DNA of 64,000 nucleotides. Origin: Cucumis sativus. Taxonomy: Eukaryota > Streptophyta > Magnoliopsida > Cucurbitales > Cucurbitaceae. Every line of letters begins with the position of its first letter. The stretch's first letter is position 1. Of this stretch, positions 14,726-26,700 are shown in pieces. The position numbers and the translations under genes were made by a program. The stretch covers positions 1,488,001-1,552,000 of the forward strand of contig NC_026660.2 of the NCBI RefSeq assembly GCF_000004075.3. Reading direction: 5' to 3'. The notes below the pieces were generated by a model. The model was not told the DNA's origin, did no database searches, and saw only the letters and a program-made list of their open reading frames with translations.

Positions 14726-14916
14726 CACTACAATAAATGAGACCTCTTCTGACGCGTAAAATCGTCGGAAGATATATGAAATGCGTCGGAAAAGCTTTTC
14801 CGATGCATAACAAGTTATGGCATCGAAAATTCCTAAACATCTCGTAACGTTGTATGAACGTTGAAGGATACTGTCAATATGGCATCGGGAGATGTCGCGG
14901 AACTCCCAACGCACAT
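14726..14916. mobile_element. CACTA (EnSpm-type) transposon terminus, truncated
   Basis: Begins CACTACAATAAATGAGAC, the expected CACTA terminal sequence (CACTACAA-AAA consensus), preceded by GTA as a possible 3-bp target duplication. It is followed by clustered short subterminal motifs: TCGTCGGAAG, GCGTCGGAAAAGC, then the inverted TTTCCGATGC, and later GCATCGGGAG. Such dense direct and inverted CGTCGGAA-type motifs are typical of CACTA subterminal regions. I could not find the opposite TAGTG end nearby, so the element is truncated or strongly decayed. The right limit is approximate. Confidence 0.55.
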
Positions 14917-15393
14917 GGTAAGAACTTTTGAACAAAATCACTAAAATAAAAATAATTACGGGACAATTTTTATTATATAATATTACCATAATAGAAACAA
15001 TCGTTTACCATATATACGTAGGATATCTAGTAAATTCAAATATTAATCATGGTTCACTTTTATTTTTTTAATATATTATTAATAAGAAATACGAGTAAAT
15101 GAATGATTTGAGGCTTATATCTATATTAAATATTAGTCCATTTAGGATTTTTTTAAAAATTTAGGTTAATTTTATAATTATATGGTACAGTTTAGGAAGG
15201 TTAAAAACTGAAGTTGAATCTCTAAATTAGGTGGACCAACTGTTCGGGTGAGTACACAACTGAAATTGGCTCATGGATCTTGGCCCAAATGAAAATTGTT
15301 ATGTAAGCCCAAATTTGTTGAAAAGATTTGACTAGTTATGGGCTCAAATTTAGGCAAATGGCGCCGCCTACCGCCACAAATTTCATCTACAAT

Positions 15394-15552
15394 CCAATCC
15401 CTCCAAATTAAAAAGCACAATCCGCTATCCTTTCACGCGGATCGACCTTTCACACCGTCGATTCATCTCGAATCCAACGAACAATATGCTTCCCTGTCAA
15501 AACACCTTCAAAAGCCGCGCATCTAATTACACATTTTGTCTCCACTATAAAT
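15394..15552 (+). promoter_or_regulatory. Histone H4 promoter: CCAAT, octamer CGCGGATC, TATA box
   Basis: CCAAT at 15394-15398, the plant histone octamer CGCGGATC at 15436-15443, and TATAAAT at 15546-15552. The octamer is the core S-phase element of plant H3/H4 promoters. The order and spacing (octamer about 100 bp before the TATA box, TATA box about 90 bp before the ATG) fit a replication-dependent histone gene. A second GC-rich phrase, GCCGCGCATC, lies at about 15515-15523. Confidence 0.85.
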
Positions 15553-15596
15553 TCAACCCAACAACTCTCATCCATCACCAATTTCAAAATTTCTGA

Positions 15597-15947
<351 letters not shown>

Positions 15948-17100
15948 GTTGTAGATTAATCCAATGGAGGATTGTAGATCTTGGCTTTAGATCTGGTTTT
16001 TCTTTCTTAGCGTTTATAAATTTTTTCTTCTCTTTTTAGGATTTCATGTACCCTAGTCCCTGTTATTCAGTAATTGAAATATTACTCGAATCATGATTCC
16101 ACCTTTTCATCTCTCTCTTCCTTCAATTTGTTTCGTTCTTAGGGTTCATATAGTCTGGTATTGTTGGATGATTAATATTTGGTGCATTGTGTTCTGTGAG
16201 TGTATAAAGATAATGAATAGGCATTGAAGCTAAATTTCGGCATAAACCAGTTGAATGTTTATGATTTGATCAATGGTTATGTTCGTTAGATTTTGAATTT
16301 GGGATGTATGCTGCGGTGTTCTTGACATCTTTCTAAATTTGAGTTAAGACTTGGTCTACTCGAATAGAGATTCATGGGAATTTTTGATAGTGGAAGGCGT
16401 TGGTATATTGGGAGATTTTTGGTTTGTTGTTAAATACAACGATTTGATTATTCCACTCTCATTAGATACCTAATCCTCCACTAACTGAACTAGTTTAGTT
16501 TTAAGGTTTTAATTATACTGTCTACCGCCATTAAAGCAAAGAGGAGTAGAAGATTAATTAGTATTTCAATTAAGGATTGTTGAGTACTTTTGGTTATGTT
16601 AAATTCATTTATCGGAATGACCAAGAATGTGTTCATTTCGGCCAAATCCCACATCTGAATTCTTTTGGCTATCATTGTGATGTTCTATCTCTTCATAATC
16701 TTCCTGATTCTCCATCATATATTCGATAACTTAATGGTGGTTTAAGTTAAGTTCTTTGATAGACAGTCAATTAGCTAACACAAATATAATGCAGATTAGT
16801 AATATAATGAAGATTAGTTTAAATTTCTATTTGCTTGCTCCCTAGGTTCTAAGCAAAATTATTCTAAAATCCAAAGTCAGCAAAACACAAATATAATGTA
16901 GATTGGTGTAAAATCCCATTAAAATTATTCTAAAATCCGAAGTCAGCAAAACTGAACCAACAAAGAATAATCAGTATTTAAACTTGAGCAACATTGATAT
17001 GAGATGCCCAAAAAAACCCATTTAACGTATTTTTCGGTCTATTTCGGTTGGGCAGGACAACGAGATTGTGCATTATGTCAATGACCAAAATACCCTTGAA
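15948..17100. other. Intergenic: H4 3' flank
   Basis: The first 100-150 bp are the likely H4 3' UTR. Two short near-duplicates occur at about 16777-16800 and 16885-16905 (CACAAATATAATG-AGATT), with AAATTATTCTAAAATCC-AAGTCAGCAAAAC repeated at about 16854 and 16921, so a segment of about 65 bp is partly tandemly duplicated. No gene was recognised. Confidence 0.45.
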
Positions 17101-18129
17101 TAGGCGTGATCATTGGTCGGGTGGGAGTAGTTTTGTTCAAAAATTGCCTCTCCATCTCGATCAATTTACAAGGCGAGAAACCGACCACTGGTCGCTAACC
17201 GTTTGAATCAATTAGTCGATTTTGGCGAGTTTGGTTTTTTTTTACTTTTTGAATATCGTCAAGCAATCTTTAGCGAAATTGATTAAAGAAGTGAAATTCG
17301 ACGGCTAATCTCGGTGCTTCCGTAGTGTAGTGTAGCAGCAAGCGACCGCCAGGAATACAATAAAATAAGACGGTCTCACTCCCGCTACGTGGGGGTTGGA
17401 GTAGCCTTCTTCTCAGTCTGCCGATTTCTCTTATCTTTCTTCTTGAATTTCGAATTTCGTACTTTTTCTGATTTCAGTTCGAGCTGAGATGGGTAATCTT
17501 AGTGCTTGTCCAGCTAGGATAAAAGGCAGAGAAGTTAAAAAGCCTAGAACACAGACCATCTCGGGCCTGAGTTCAATCGATATTGGAAACATAGAAGTTA
17601 ATTTGGGCTATCTCGATGGAATTAAGGCAAAAGATCAAATAACTAATAGCAAAAGTCTTTTATCCCGGGGCATCTCAACAATGTATGCTCGAGATTGAAT
17701 AAAATAAAGAAAGAATTCTTTCATCTTGGACCATCTCGGTGTCACTAAGGCCCGAGATTCAATAACTAAAATGAAGAATTCTTTTATCTCGAAGGATCTC
17801 GGGGCATTGTATATTCGAGATCAAATGAATTAAAGCTAGAAAGTTTTATCCCAGATCATTTCAGTACAACTAAGGTTCGAGATCAAGGTCTACTAGGCTT
17901 TCAGTTCTATTTTTCAATATATATATATATGTATATATATTTAATATTTTAAAATTTCTATTGGGTTCGGTTGGCGAGCATATAAATTCAATTGGGTTGG
18001 TTTAGATTTTAAGAAATCTCTTTATTAAGCATACCACCAACCACTTTTCATTAAAATCGACCATCAAGTGTCAATTTGTTCTGTTTCTGTCATTTGGATT
18101 TGTTTTTCATGTGTTGATGCCCACCCTTA
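17101..18129. mobile_element. hAT-like non-autonomous element, copy 1
   Basis: The left end TAGGCGTGATCATTGGTCGG and the right end (read on the minus strand) TAAGGGTGGGCATCAAC are imperfect terminal inverted repeats of the TAGGGGTGAGCA type. The flanking 8-mers CCCTTGAA (17093-17100) and CCTTTGGA (18130-18137) match at 6 of 8 positions, and both differences are transitions, as expected of an old hAT target duplication. No transposase ORF is present. The interior contains five to six diverged copies of a unit of about 62 bp (17600-17890), rich in ATCTCGG/CTCGAGAT. The element is the inverted counterpart of 28331-29478. The 69-codon ORF at 17489 lies wholly inside the element and is not considered a gene. 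Confidence 0.75.
17600..17890. repeat. About 62-bp minisatellite inside hAT-like copy 1
   Basis: Successive units begin near 17606, 17661, 17722, 17789 and 17849. Each contains a variant of ATCTCGGTGCAATTAAGGC, then CTCGAGATTCAATAACTAA and GAATTCTTTT. Units are diverged from each other, so the array is old. Confidence 0.8.
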
Positions 18130-21100
18130 CCTTTGGAAGCCCAAATGTTGGATAGTCTCACAAAACCCTAATCCCTAAAAACTATGCTCATTTCGGCCGA
18201 TAACTAAATCAAATTGCTCCCATAATTGAACAAATTTCTCTAGTTTTTGCAGTTTGTGTTCTAACGTAGTTTGATGTGAACTAAGTTTTAAGTTATTGGA
18301 TATGGTCTTCTACAATGAATATCAACGATCTCATCAATTTGGGCTCTTATAGATGAGGAATCTCGATCGAGATCTATGAAATTGTTCCCATATTCGTTGA
18401 AGGAGTCTCAAGATTTGATGCCTTTTGTGGGATAATTTTGGAGACAATTTCGTTCGAGATTGGACCGAGATACATCACAGAATGCATGGAAAACCCTTAT
18501 TTCGTGGCATCCTAGTGCAATGTTGTTCGTGTTCAATTGCTTATTCATGTCATTTTTTTTTAATAAGAAAATCATATTAAAATCCCAAACATTATCACTC
18601 GTACCACACCAATATGAGACACCAAACTAGTGGCCACGAAATTGGTAACAAAGGCTAATAAGGCCCTCAAATTTGCCATTCGATTAAATCAAATACTTAA
18701 GAAGATTTGTTTTACCAATCACCAAAAGTCTTTCATATCTTTCCTTAGTTATATATTTAATTTAGAAAATTAATATTTTGTATATGATTTTCCCTCCATT
18801 AAGGTGGTTTGACAACAAGATAGATTAGAATCTAGGTGAAGTTTAAAAGAACAAATTCGTCTTCGGTTGTAGGTAAATTTTGCTTTCATCGGTTGAAATA
18901 GAAATATAAAAAGATTGTGAATTTGTTCATGGTATAGGTGAAAAATCTTGGCATCAATCTTTGTTGATTTCCACTCTACAAAACTCATGGAAAAGCTTGA
19001 AACAATACTCACAATACCATCATTCCATCAAAATTCTCACCTTGTTTCGCTCAAGTTGACAAACATCCAATTTTCTCTTATAGAAGTCACAAGTTGTGCA
19101 ACTGATAAGGAGTCTTGAGTTAAAATGACATCTAACAGAGAACTCAAATCCTGAGAAACAGAACAAATATGCGGATAGAAATCTCACTCCAATCTATGTT
19201 ACACCACCACAATGGTTGCTCATCTTAGAAGAAGTGTTGATCATGTTAGAAGGATTGGAGAATGGCCATCAAACGAGGAGTTGTGAGATCCGTACTTAAG
19301 AAAGACTAAAATTTTAATTAAGTATTTTTAAGAGGACGTTTTGAGCAGACTACACATTAACATTACATAATTAGAGTTGCTTGCGAGAAAGCTTATGCTG
19401 CTAGACTTGTAAAGTTTAAGGGAGTGTTTGTGGGAAGAGTTATATGAATAGGTTACGATAGTATTATGATAAGATGTGTTTGGAGGAAAGGTTATGTGAG
19501 TAGTTTTATGATAAGATGTATTTGGAGGAAGAGTTACGTGAGTAAACTTATGATAAGATGTCTATGGGAGCAGAGTTATTTAGACAGTGTTATTATAGTT
19601 TTATGAGAAGTGTTTAGGGTAAGTGTTATGTGGACAGGGTTATACATGACAATGTTACGATGTGTTTGAAAAAAGATTACGTTGGTAGTGATGTGATATA
19701 GATTTATTTTTTAATTAATTTTTTTTATCAAATTCATATTTAAAATCCAATAGTCAAAGTGAACAATATTTTTTTTTACCAAATGATCGGACGTTGCCTG
19801 AAGTAATTGACTTAATTTGTGGATTTGTAACGTCCATCTTAAACATGTTGTCGATTAATAGTTACGTTTGAATTACAGTTGTTAAATAATTTCAATTATT
19901 TCTTACGATGCAACACAGGCAAAATTAGGAGGAATTAGAAGTTATATATATAAATTACATTAGGTCGCACTTACTTTATTATATGAATAATTGAAATAAA
20001 AAAAAGACATAACAACGATATCATTACTAAACATCAATAAGAAAAAGTTAATCGGTAGAATCATAAAAAACATTAATAATAGTCTTACAAGTAAAAGAAA
20101 CAACCCGCTAAGGCCTCGTAGGATGAGCGTGTTATATATTATTTCATTTATTTGTATATTATATATTGTATATTTTAATATTTTATTTTCACATCTCTTT
20201 CCATTCTTTCTAAAATAAAATAACTAACACTGAATGGGTTTTTTTAGTAATGTTATTTTCAAATGATGTAGGAAGGTCAAGGACTCAATTCGTCCGGCAT
20301 TTATTGCAATACACGTGTCAATATTATGAGTCTATCCTGGAAGCCTATATTTTATTTTAATACACTTTTTTCAAAACACTATAAAAATCATATTTTTAAA
20401 AAATAATTATTTTATAAATAAAAATTGCATACAAAACCATTTAGAAAAAATAGTCCACCACCCCTTTTTTTCATATCGTTAACACTTAATTTTTTTTTAG
20501 CAAAAATCACAATTGGTAGGTTTTTTTTTCTTTAGGTCAATACATGTGTAAGTCATTCTAGGATTAGACTAGTTAATGTTATTTGAGTGCATTTTGATAT
20601 ACATCCATCTCTATGTCTAACAAATATGTATAAGTGTATTATAATTAGATAATTTAACAAATTAGTTAAAATATAGTATAACTTGAGATACATTATATAT
20701 ATATAACATTTGGTGAAATGTTAAAATTGAAGTCATCCCTCACATTGATACGTGCCTTATTTGCAGGATAATTATCTTGAATTTTGTGTTTGAAAACAGA
20801 ATGCATGTGGAAGACATGCTTATTAATTCATTGAGCTTTTTGAGAAGTTTTCACATCTTTTTTCCTTTCAAAACTTCCTTTGTTTGATTGCTTCAACATT
20901 TTCTTTATTAACTTAATTTAGTGATTCCACGAGTTTGGCCAACCATATATCACATCGATTAGATGTGATTCAAAATTTTCATAACTTCTTATATATTGTA
21001 TCAAATTGGAAAATATTAGATTGAGTACCTCAAAAGGTTAATATAACTAAAATGGTACAACAATTAAATTGAAACCAGGAAGGAATGAGAAAATTAATAT

Positions 21101-23059
21101 TGAAAAAAATCCAATAATGGACGGGGGTTGGGGTAGGTTGATGAAGACCTCAAAGTTGATTTTGATTGAATGCACATAATTAATCATTACATGTGTAATG
21201 TGTTTTATTTATCTTAAAAATTTAAACAATAATGAAAATTTAAATCATTAATTAAGTTAGTTGACTTGGATTTGACAGTTCAATAAAACCATAAATTATT
21301 TTACTGTGTACTTATCAGTTCCATAAATGCAAAAATATAATTAAACTACACTTTTTTATTTCTTTTTCTTCTCTGGTTAATTATTTGTTATGCTTGTTAT
21401 ATTTGGCGTATGTAAAAAAGAAGTATGATGGAACTATTTTTTTTCTAAATATTTTTGATTCTCTAATGCAATTTTTTAATATAATACTAATTTATACTTT
21501 TAATTTATAAAAGTTATATGAATTATAATTTGAAATGTTGTAATCATTTATTATAATTAGTTATATTTTGTTGGTAAGAGTAATAAGCGGGGGAATTGTA
21601 ATTGTATCAATTAAATTTCTAAAAGAGTACGTTAGAGATTTTAAAAAAATAATATATGAATCCATACTATATTAGTCGTTCATTTGTAAAATCTTTGTTT
21701 AAAAAAGAAATATACATGTAAGTGAGAATTGGTGTATGAACAATTTTTAAAGTTTTGAAATGATCCGACAACTGTCACAACTTGACTATCCAATCAAAAC
21801 TATAGGGAATTAGTTCATTGGATTAAATTTTTTCTATCTTTTCGAATAAAGTTGAGTCATGTGTTGTGAATATATATATATATTTGAATTTGGGTGACCG
21901 AAATCAATTCGAATTAACATTTGTATTAGTAAATATATATATAAAATTTGTAAGGATGAATTTGTGAAACTTTTAATGTACACTCACATTTAAACTTTTA
22001 GTTGAGTGTAAATTAATTGATACAGTTTAGAATTTAATTCCATGCAACCCTAAAGCTTCTGAGATATAAATTAATTTTTTTTTCGGAGGGCAAGGAGAAA
22101 ATAACTTTAATTTACAATTATTTCAAGGCAGAGTGGATTTAATGTGTGAATTAATAAAAGTGTATTTTGGACAGTACAATCTTTTCATACTTAGTAATAG
22201 TTCTTGTTCCTGATATTAATTTCTCAGCTTCCTGCAACCACACGGTAGCTTCCTGACTCAAGCCCTATTAGATACACTGAGAATAAGCTAGGGTGTTGCT
22301 TTTTAATTAGACTTAACAGTACATGTTTGAGTTTGATCTTAAAATTGTTAAATTCATTTCAAAACTTGACTTTAAGTAGAACTTTAATAACCTAAATATT
22401 ATAAATTTAATTCAACATGCATTAATTAATTATGTAGTTTGTGTAACTTTAATTACATAGTTAATGTTTATGGGGGTTTAAAGGTAAAATTTACTTATTG
22501 TTGCATTTCACAGTCATTAAATAGCTTGATTATTGTGTTTAGTCATAGATATTGAAAGAGTAAAGAAAAAATAAATGAAAACTTGGAATCAAATGTCATT
22601 AAAAAATATGTAATTATCTATTGACTACAACTATTGGTCTTCATGTTCATATATGATTTAGGGTTTGGGAGAGATTCAAAATTTTCATTATTGTTCTCTT
22701 TATGATTTTTAAAAATAAATTTACTTCTTTTTTTTATCATTATATTATTACTTAATGGCAATAGAATAGAAAACATGAGACTATATGAAATAATGTGGGT
22801 ATATACAAGAAGAAAGAAGTAAACAAAAACTAAAAATGTTTTGATTTTTTTGTTATAATTTGACATGAGATATGCCACATTCAAGAAATTTAATGTTTAA
22901 TTTGAGCCCTAATAGCTCAAATAAACATCAATTCAAGAACTTCTGTTCCATATAATATAACATTTCACTCCACAAACACAAATACACAATGAGAGAAAGA
23001 TTGAACCCAAAAAGAAGAAAAAAAAAACTTATGGGAATTAACTAATTTCATTCACACAA
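18130..23059. other. Intergenic: AT-rich, tandem repeat at 19407-19690
   Basis: No gene recognised in almost 5 kb. At 19407-19690 a diverged tandem repeat is present with units of about 55-60 bp that share GATAAGATGT-TTTGGAGGAA-AGTTA-GTGAGTA. The remainder is long AT-rich sequence with short homopolymer runs. The ASG8-like gene lies on the minus strand at the right edge, so about 22900-23059 is its probable 3' UTR. Confidence 0.45.
19407..19690. repeat. Diverged tandem repeat, about 57-bp unit
   Basis: At least four units share the core GATAAGATGT followed by TTTGGAGGAA and AGTTA(C/T)GTGAGTA. Later units (TATGGGAGCAGAGTTAT and GTTTAGGGTAAGTGTTATGTG) are more diverged. The array resembles the GTTATTATAGTTT MITE-like family in wording and may derive from it. 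Confidence 0.65.
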
Positions 23060-23758
23060 CTAATCATTAAGAGTACCTCTACTTGCAGATCCATGGCCAA
23101 CAATGGACAACAAAGCATTCTTCACACTCACTAACTGGTAACAACCTCCAAACAATGAAGCTCTACTTGAAGAACCACCACCAAAGCACAAAATTGAAGT
23201 AGGAGAATTCGGAGCACTCCCGGCCACCACCTCGTCTCCGTCTTTATCGTCAAAGCTATACTCAAATGGTAAGCTAGGAATATCCGAGAATCGACGACGA
23301 CGTTTGAAGAATTTAGGTCTAACGAAAGGCGAGGGAGATGAGGAGGAGGATGAGAAAGAGGATGACCACGAAGCTAATGAGGAGGAGGAGGAGGAGGAGC
23401 CAGAAGAGGAGGAGAAAGACGGGGAAGTTCGAGATTTCCTGGGTGTAAGCCGAGGAAAAATCGAGCTCAAAAGGGTTGGTTTGGAAGAAGCTTTGGAAGT
23501 AGAATGTGAAGAGGAAAAGTAAGAAGGAGGAGGAGTAAGAGGAGGGATTGAAGTGTCTGAAAAAGTATGCTTTGGAGTTCCCGGTCGGGACTCCCATCGG
23601 AACGGAATTGCACCGGTGGCACCGCCGTAATAGACTCGAAAAGAGGAGTTGGTGGTGGAATTGAGCTCTTTGGATAGAGCTCTAGTGAAGAATTTATCTT
23701 CATGTTTGGTAATTGGGAAAGATTTTTGAGAGATTTGGTCGTAGCTTTGAGTTTTCAT
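23060..23758 (-). CDS. Small Ser-rich DUF688/ASG8-like protein
   Basis: Intronless minus-strand frame of 232 residues from the ATG at 23758 (MKTQSYDQ) to the TAG at 23060. An in-frame ATG at 23842 would add 28 residues (MDLEIRFLDLWKQ); I prefer the downstream start because the extension looks like a leader, but this is uncertain. The N-terminal third contains GAIPFRWESRPGTPKH, the motif I know from DUF688-type plant proteins, followed by a Pro/Ser stretch (IPPLTPPPSYF). Then come a long Ser run interrupted by basic patches (SSIFPRLTPRKSR, KFFKRRRRFSDIPSLPF), an acidic patch, and a conserved-looking C-terminus (LVSVKNALLSIVG). The basic clusters suggest nuclear localisation. Its position between LBD15 and WEB matches the place of ASG8 (At2g40475) in Arabidopsis as I recall it. 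The molecular function is unknown. Two long ORFs in other frames are shadows of the Ser-rich repeats. Confidence 0.82.
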   Translation of the reverse strand: MKTQSYDQISQKSFPITKHEDKFFTRALSKELNSTTNSSFRVYYGGATGAIPFRWESRPGTPKHTFSDTSIPPLTPPPSYFSSSHSTSKASSKPTLLSSIFPRLTPRKSRTSPSFSSSSGSSSSSSSLASWSSSFSSSSSSPSPFVRPKFFKRRRRFSDIPSLPFEYSFDDKDGDEVVAGSAPNSPTSILCFGGGSSSRASLFGGCYQLVSVKNALLSIVGHGSASRGTLND

Positions 23759-26700
23759 CTTGAAGCCAAAAATTGATATATGAAAATGAGACCTTCTCTT
23801 TCTTTGTTTCCACAGATCTAAGAATCGGATTTCAAGATCCAAAGCAGCTGAATTTGATTGATATATAATAATGACAATTGGAGGGAAAAGGAATTGGATG
23901 GTATATGAAGTAGCTAGGAGAAGCTATTTGGGTTTCTAAATGCTTAGTCTTTGTAGTTGTTGAACAGTGTACAATAAATTAAAAGGGTGGTAACATTGAA
24001 GTTGACAGATATAAATATTGATATCAAGAATTTGTCTTTAGAGAGGAATCAATTGAGTGGATTAATTAATTTGGTAATCATTAAAATATTAGACTTAATC
24101 AGGTTGTTTTTATTGGAAAATTAATTAAAGGGGTAAAAATTAGTTAGAGTTTCTAGGTTGAATATGTGGGTAGGAATTTAATAAGGGAAGAGAAGATGGA
24201 CCCATTAACAAATGCAGAAAGTAAAGAAGGCCATGATGGGAAAGACAGTTGAGACGAAGTGCTTCTTTTCCTTTTTTTTTTTTTTTTTTTTTAGATTATA
24301 AATATTTTAAAGTTCATGAAGTTATTACAGTCTTCACAAATCCAAACTCGGTTGTTTTGATAATCTCGTGCGATTGAACATCCTTTTCATTTATCTTGTC
24401 AATACCTTCAAGATTGAAAGTTGTATCGAGTTGTTAACCAACAATGAATGTCGTCTTCTTAAGATGTTAACTTTAAAGTTCCTATTATTGAATCACTTAA
24501 AAGAAATGTAACTTCGTTGGCATAAACTACTAATATAACTTTCAATTCTTTTAAGCATTTATTAACTCTCTCTCCTATGTATGTACTTTCATATCTTTAG
24601 AGTTTTTCATTCAGATGTAATTTTGATTTATTTATATCGTCCTCTAAAAATTAGAGTGTTACATTTTAAACATTGGGTTTGAAGTTCTCGTTGAGTTTTT
24701 CTTTTCTTTCTTTTATTTTTTTATTGGGAACACTATTAATATTATTCATTTTCTCACATCTATTGAGAACAGTAAACAAATATGTTCACAGCTTTACACC
24801 TTTTGATTCCTTTTAAATTTGTTCTTTGATCTATAAAATATAGTTTTTTTTGACAGTTTTCTTCAAAAGGTGTCTAGTGTATTTGGTTGTGTTGATTCTA
24901 GACTTTTTTTTCTTATCTAAACAAAAATTGTACGGAGAACACAAAAATTACAATTCAATTAAACTCTTGGATATTTTTTAAAGTGAAAGAGATCAAACAA
25001 ACACAAATTTAAATGGATAATTATAATGAATATCAAATCTAAGAATAACAATTAAATATACTATAACATTTTAAAGAAATTACAAGTATAGCAAAGTTTA
25101 TTAATAATATATTTTTATCGTTGATAAACTCTTATAGCCTATAAGTGACAAACTCTTATAGTTTATCAATGATAGAGTTATAGATAGAGTTTGATAAATT
25201 TTGTAATTTTTAATTGATGCTAGATATGGTAATATTTTAAATTTAATTATTATATCTTCCACTATAAAAAAAATTCGAAGATGGAAAATATATAAATGCT
25301 ATTAGTGTTATATTATTATTACTACTACTATTATTATTAGTTGTGGGTTTAGGAGTGTGAAGATGGTGTAATAAATGAGAGATAGCCGTGGTCCATATGA
25401 TTTCTTCCTGAAAGCTTTGCTACTTTAATGTGATTTTTCTTTTTTATAAAGAGAAGGATGGTTGGAGAGAGATATTGAGAGAGATGATCATTAAAGCCCT
25501 TATAATAATATCATATGCCTACGTGTCCATTCCCAGTTTATTACATTTATTTATTAATTTCAGTTTTATATTTTTCTTCCATACTAATAATCACTTGTCA
25601 ATTCTCTTTAATATTTTGATGTGCATAAAAGCTTTAATTATTATCAATGATTTCGGATTAAAAAGATAAATCTATCCAATGATCATTCATGTCCAAGGAA
25701 AGGTAAGAGAGTTCAACCTTTGAGCCCAATAACTCCTTGTCTGCCTCCGGCCTTGAGGCCTAGGAGCCTATAAGTTGCTCCAATCAGACCTTTCAAGCTC
25801 AAGCCTAACCCCCTCCTCCATTGTGCTCAAATCCAATAATTTTTATATGAGGTAAAATTTTGTTTTCTTTTACTTTCTAATTTAGGTATTATTAGAGTTT
25901 GGACCCCAAGAATCACAGTCTTGTGTAACGCTATCTTTTGTAACCCACATATTCTTCTACTGGCTTTAAACAAATTTATTATTGTTGTGTGAAAGTTGAA
26001 TGACATTAACAATTTTTATACTATGTTAAATCGGTGAAGAGATTATTCAACAGTGCTATCGTATGCTATCTTTCAATAATATTTTTATTTTCTCTTAAAA
26101 AGAGATTGTTAAACACATATCTAATTTTAAAAATATCTTATGAGGAAAGGAAGATAAAAAATGATAATGGAGCATGAGACATGTGTCCTTCCATGTCACT
26201 TTAGGTAGTTTTTATGCTGAATATGACAAGGAAACAAATATTGTTTACATATATATCAAATAATTTCAGTTCATATGTATCTTACTAAAAATCTTTTATA
26301 ATTTGTTGTATTTCTTTTTCATTCATTAAATTTAACTTGATGTTTAGCTACCTATCATTTTAAATAATTTAAAATGATTAAACATTTCATTTAAGTGGTT
26401 GACAATACATGTTATAAATAGATTTGGACTAAAAAAAAAAGTTGAGCTCAAATGAGACGAAAGGAAAATTTGGAGTACTTGACCAAAGTTCAAATAGACT
26501 TTGAGCCGTGCAAACTACAAGACAATGCCCATTAACAGTTACCCTTGCCCTCGATAAAAGATGAGGTTAGGGGTGTGACTAACCCTTTCAAAGTTTTAAC
26601 TTCTAAAGTTGAGTTTAGTCGCTAAGTTTAGAGGTGAAATATAACAAAAGTATATATCTTTTTTTATCTATGATTGAATCAATCAAATGTTAATTCGAAT

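Noticed and set aside
17489..17698. 69-codon plus-strand ORF starting MGNLSACPARIKG
   Set aside because: It lies entirely within the hAT-like element and spans its 62-bp repeats. The reading frame is not kept across repeat units or in the inverted copy.
26505..26520. TTGAGCCGTGC, similar to the start of miR171
   Set aside because: The match stops after 11 bases and no complementary arm for a hairpin is visible nearby.
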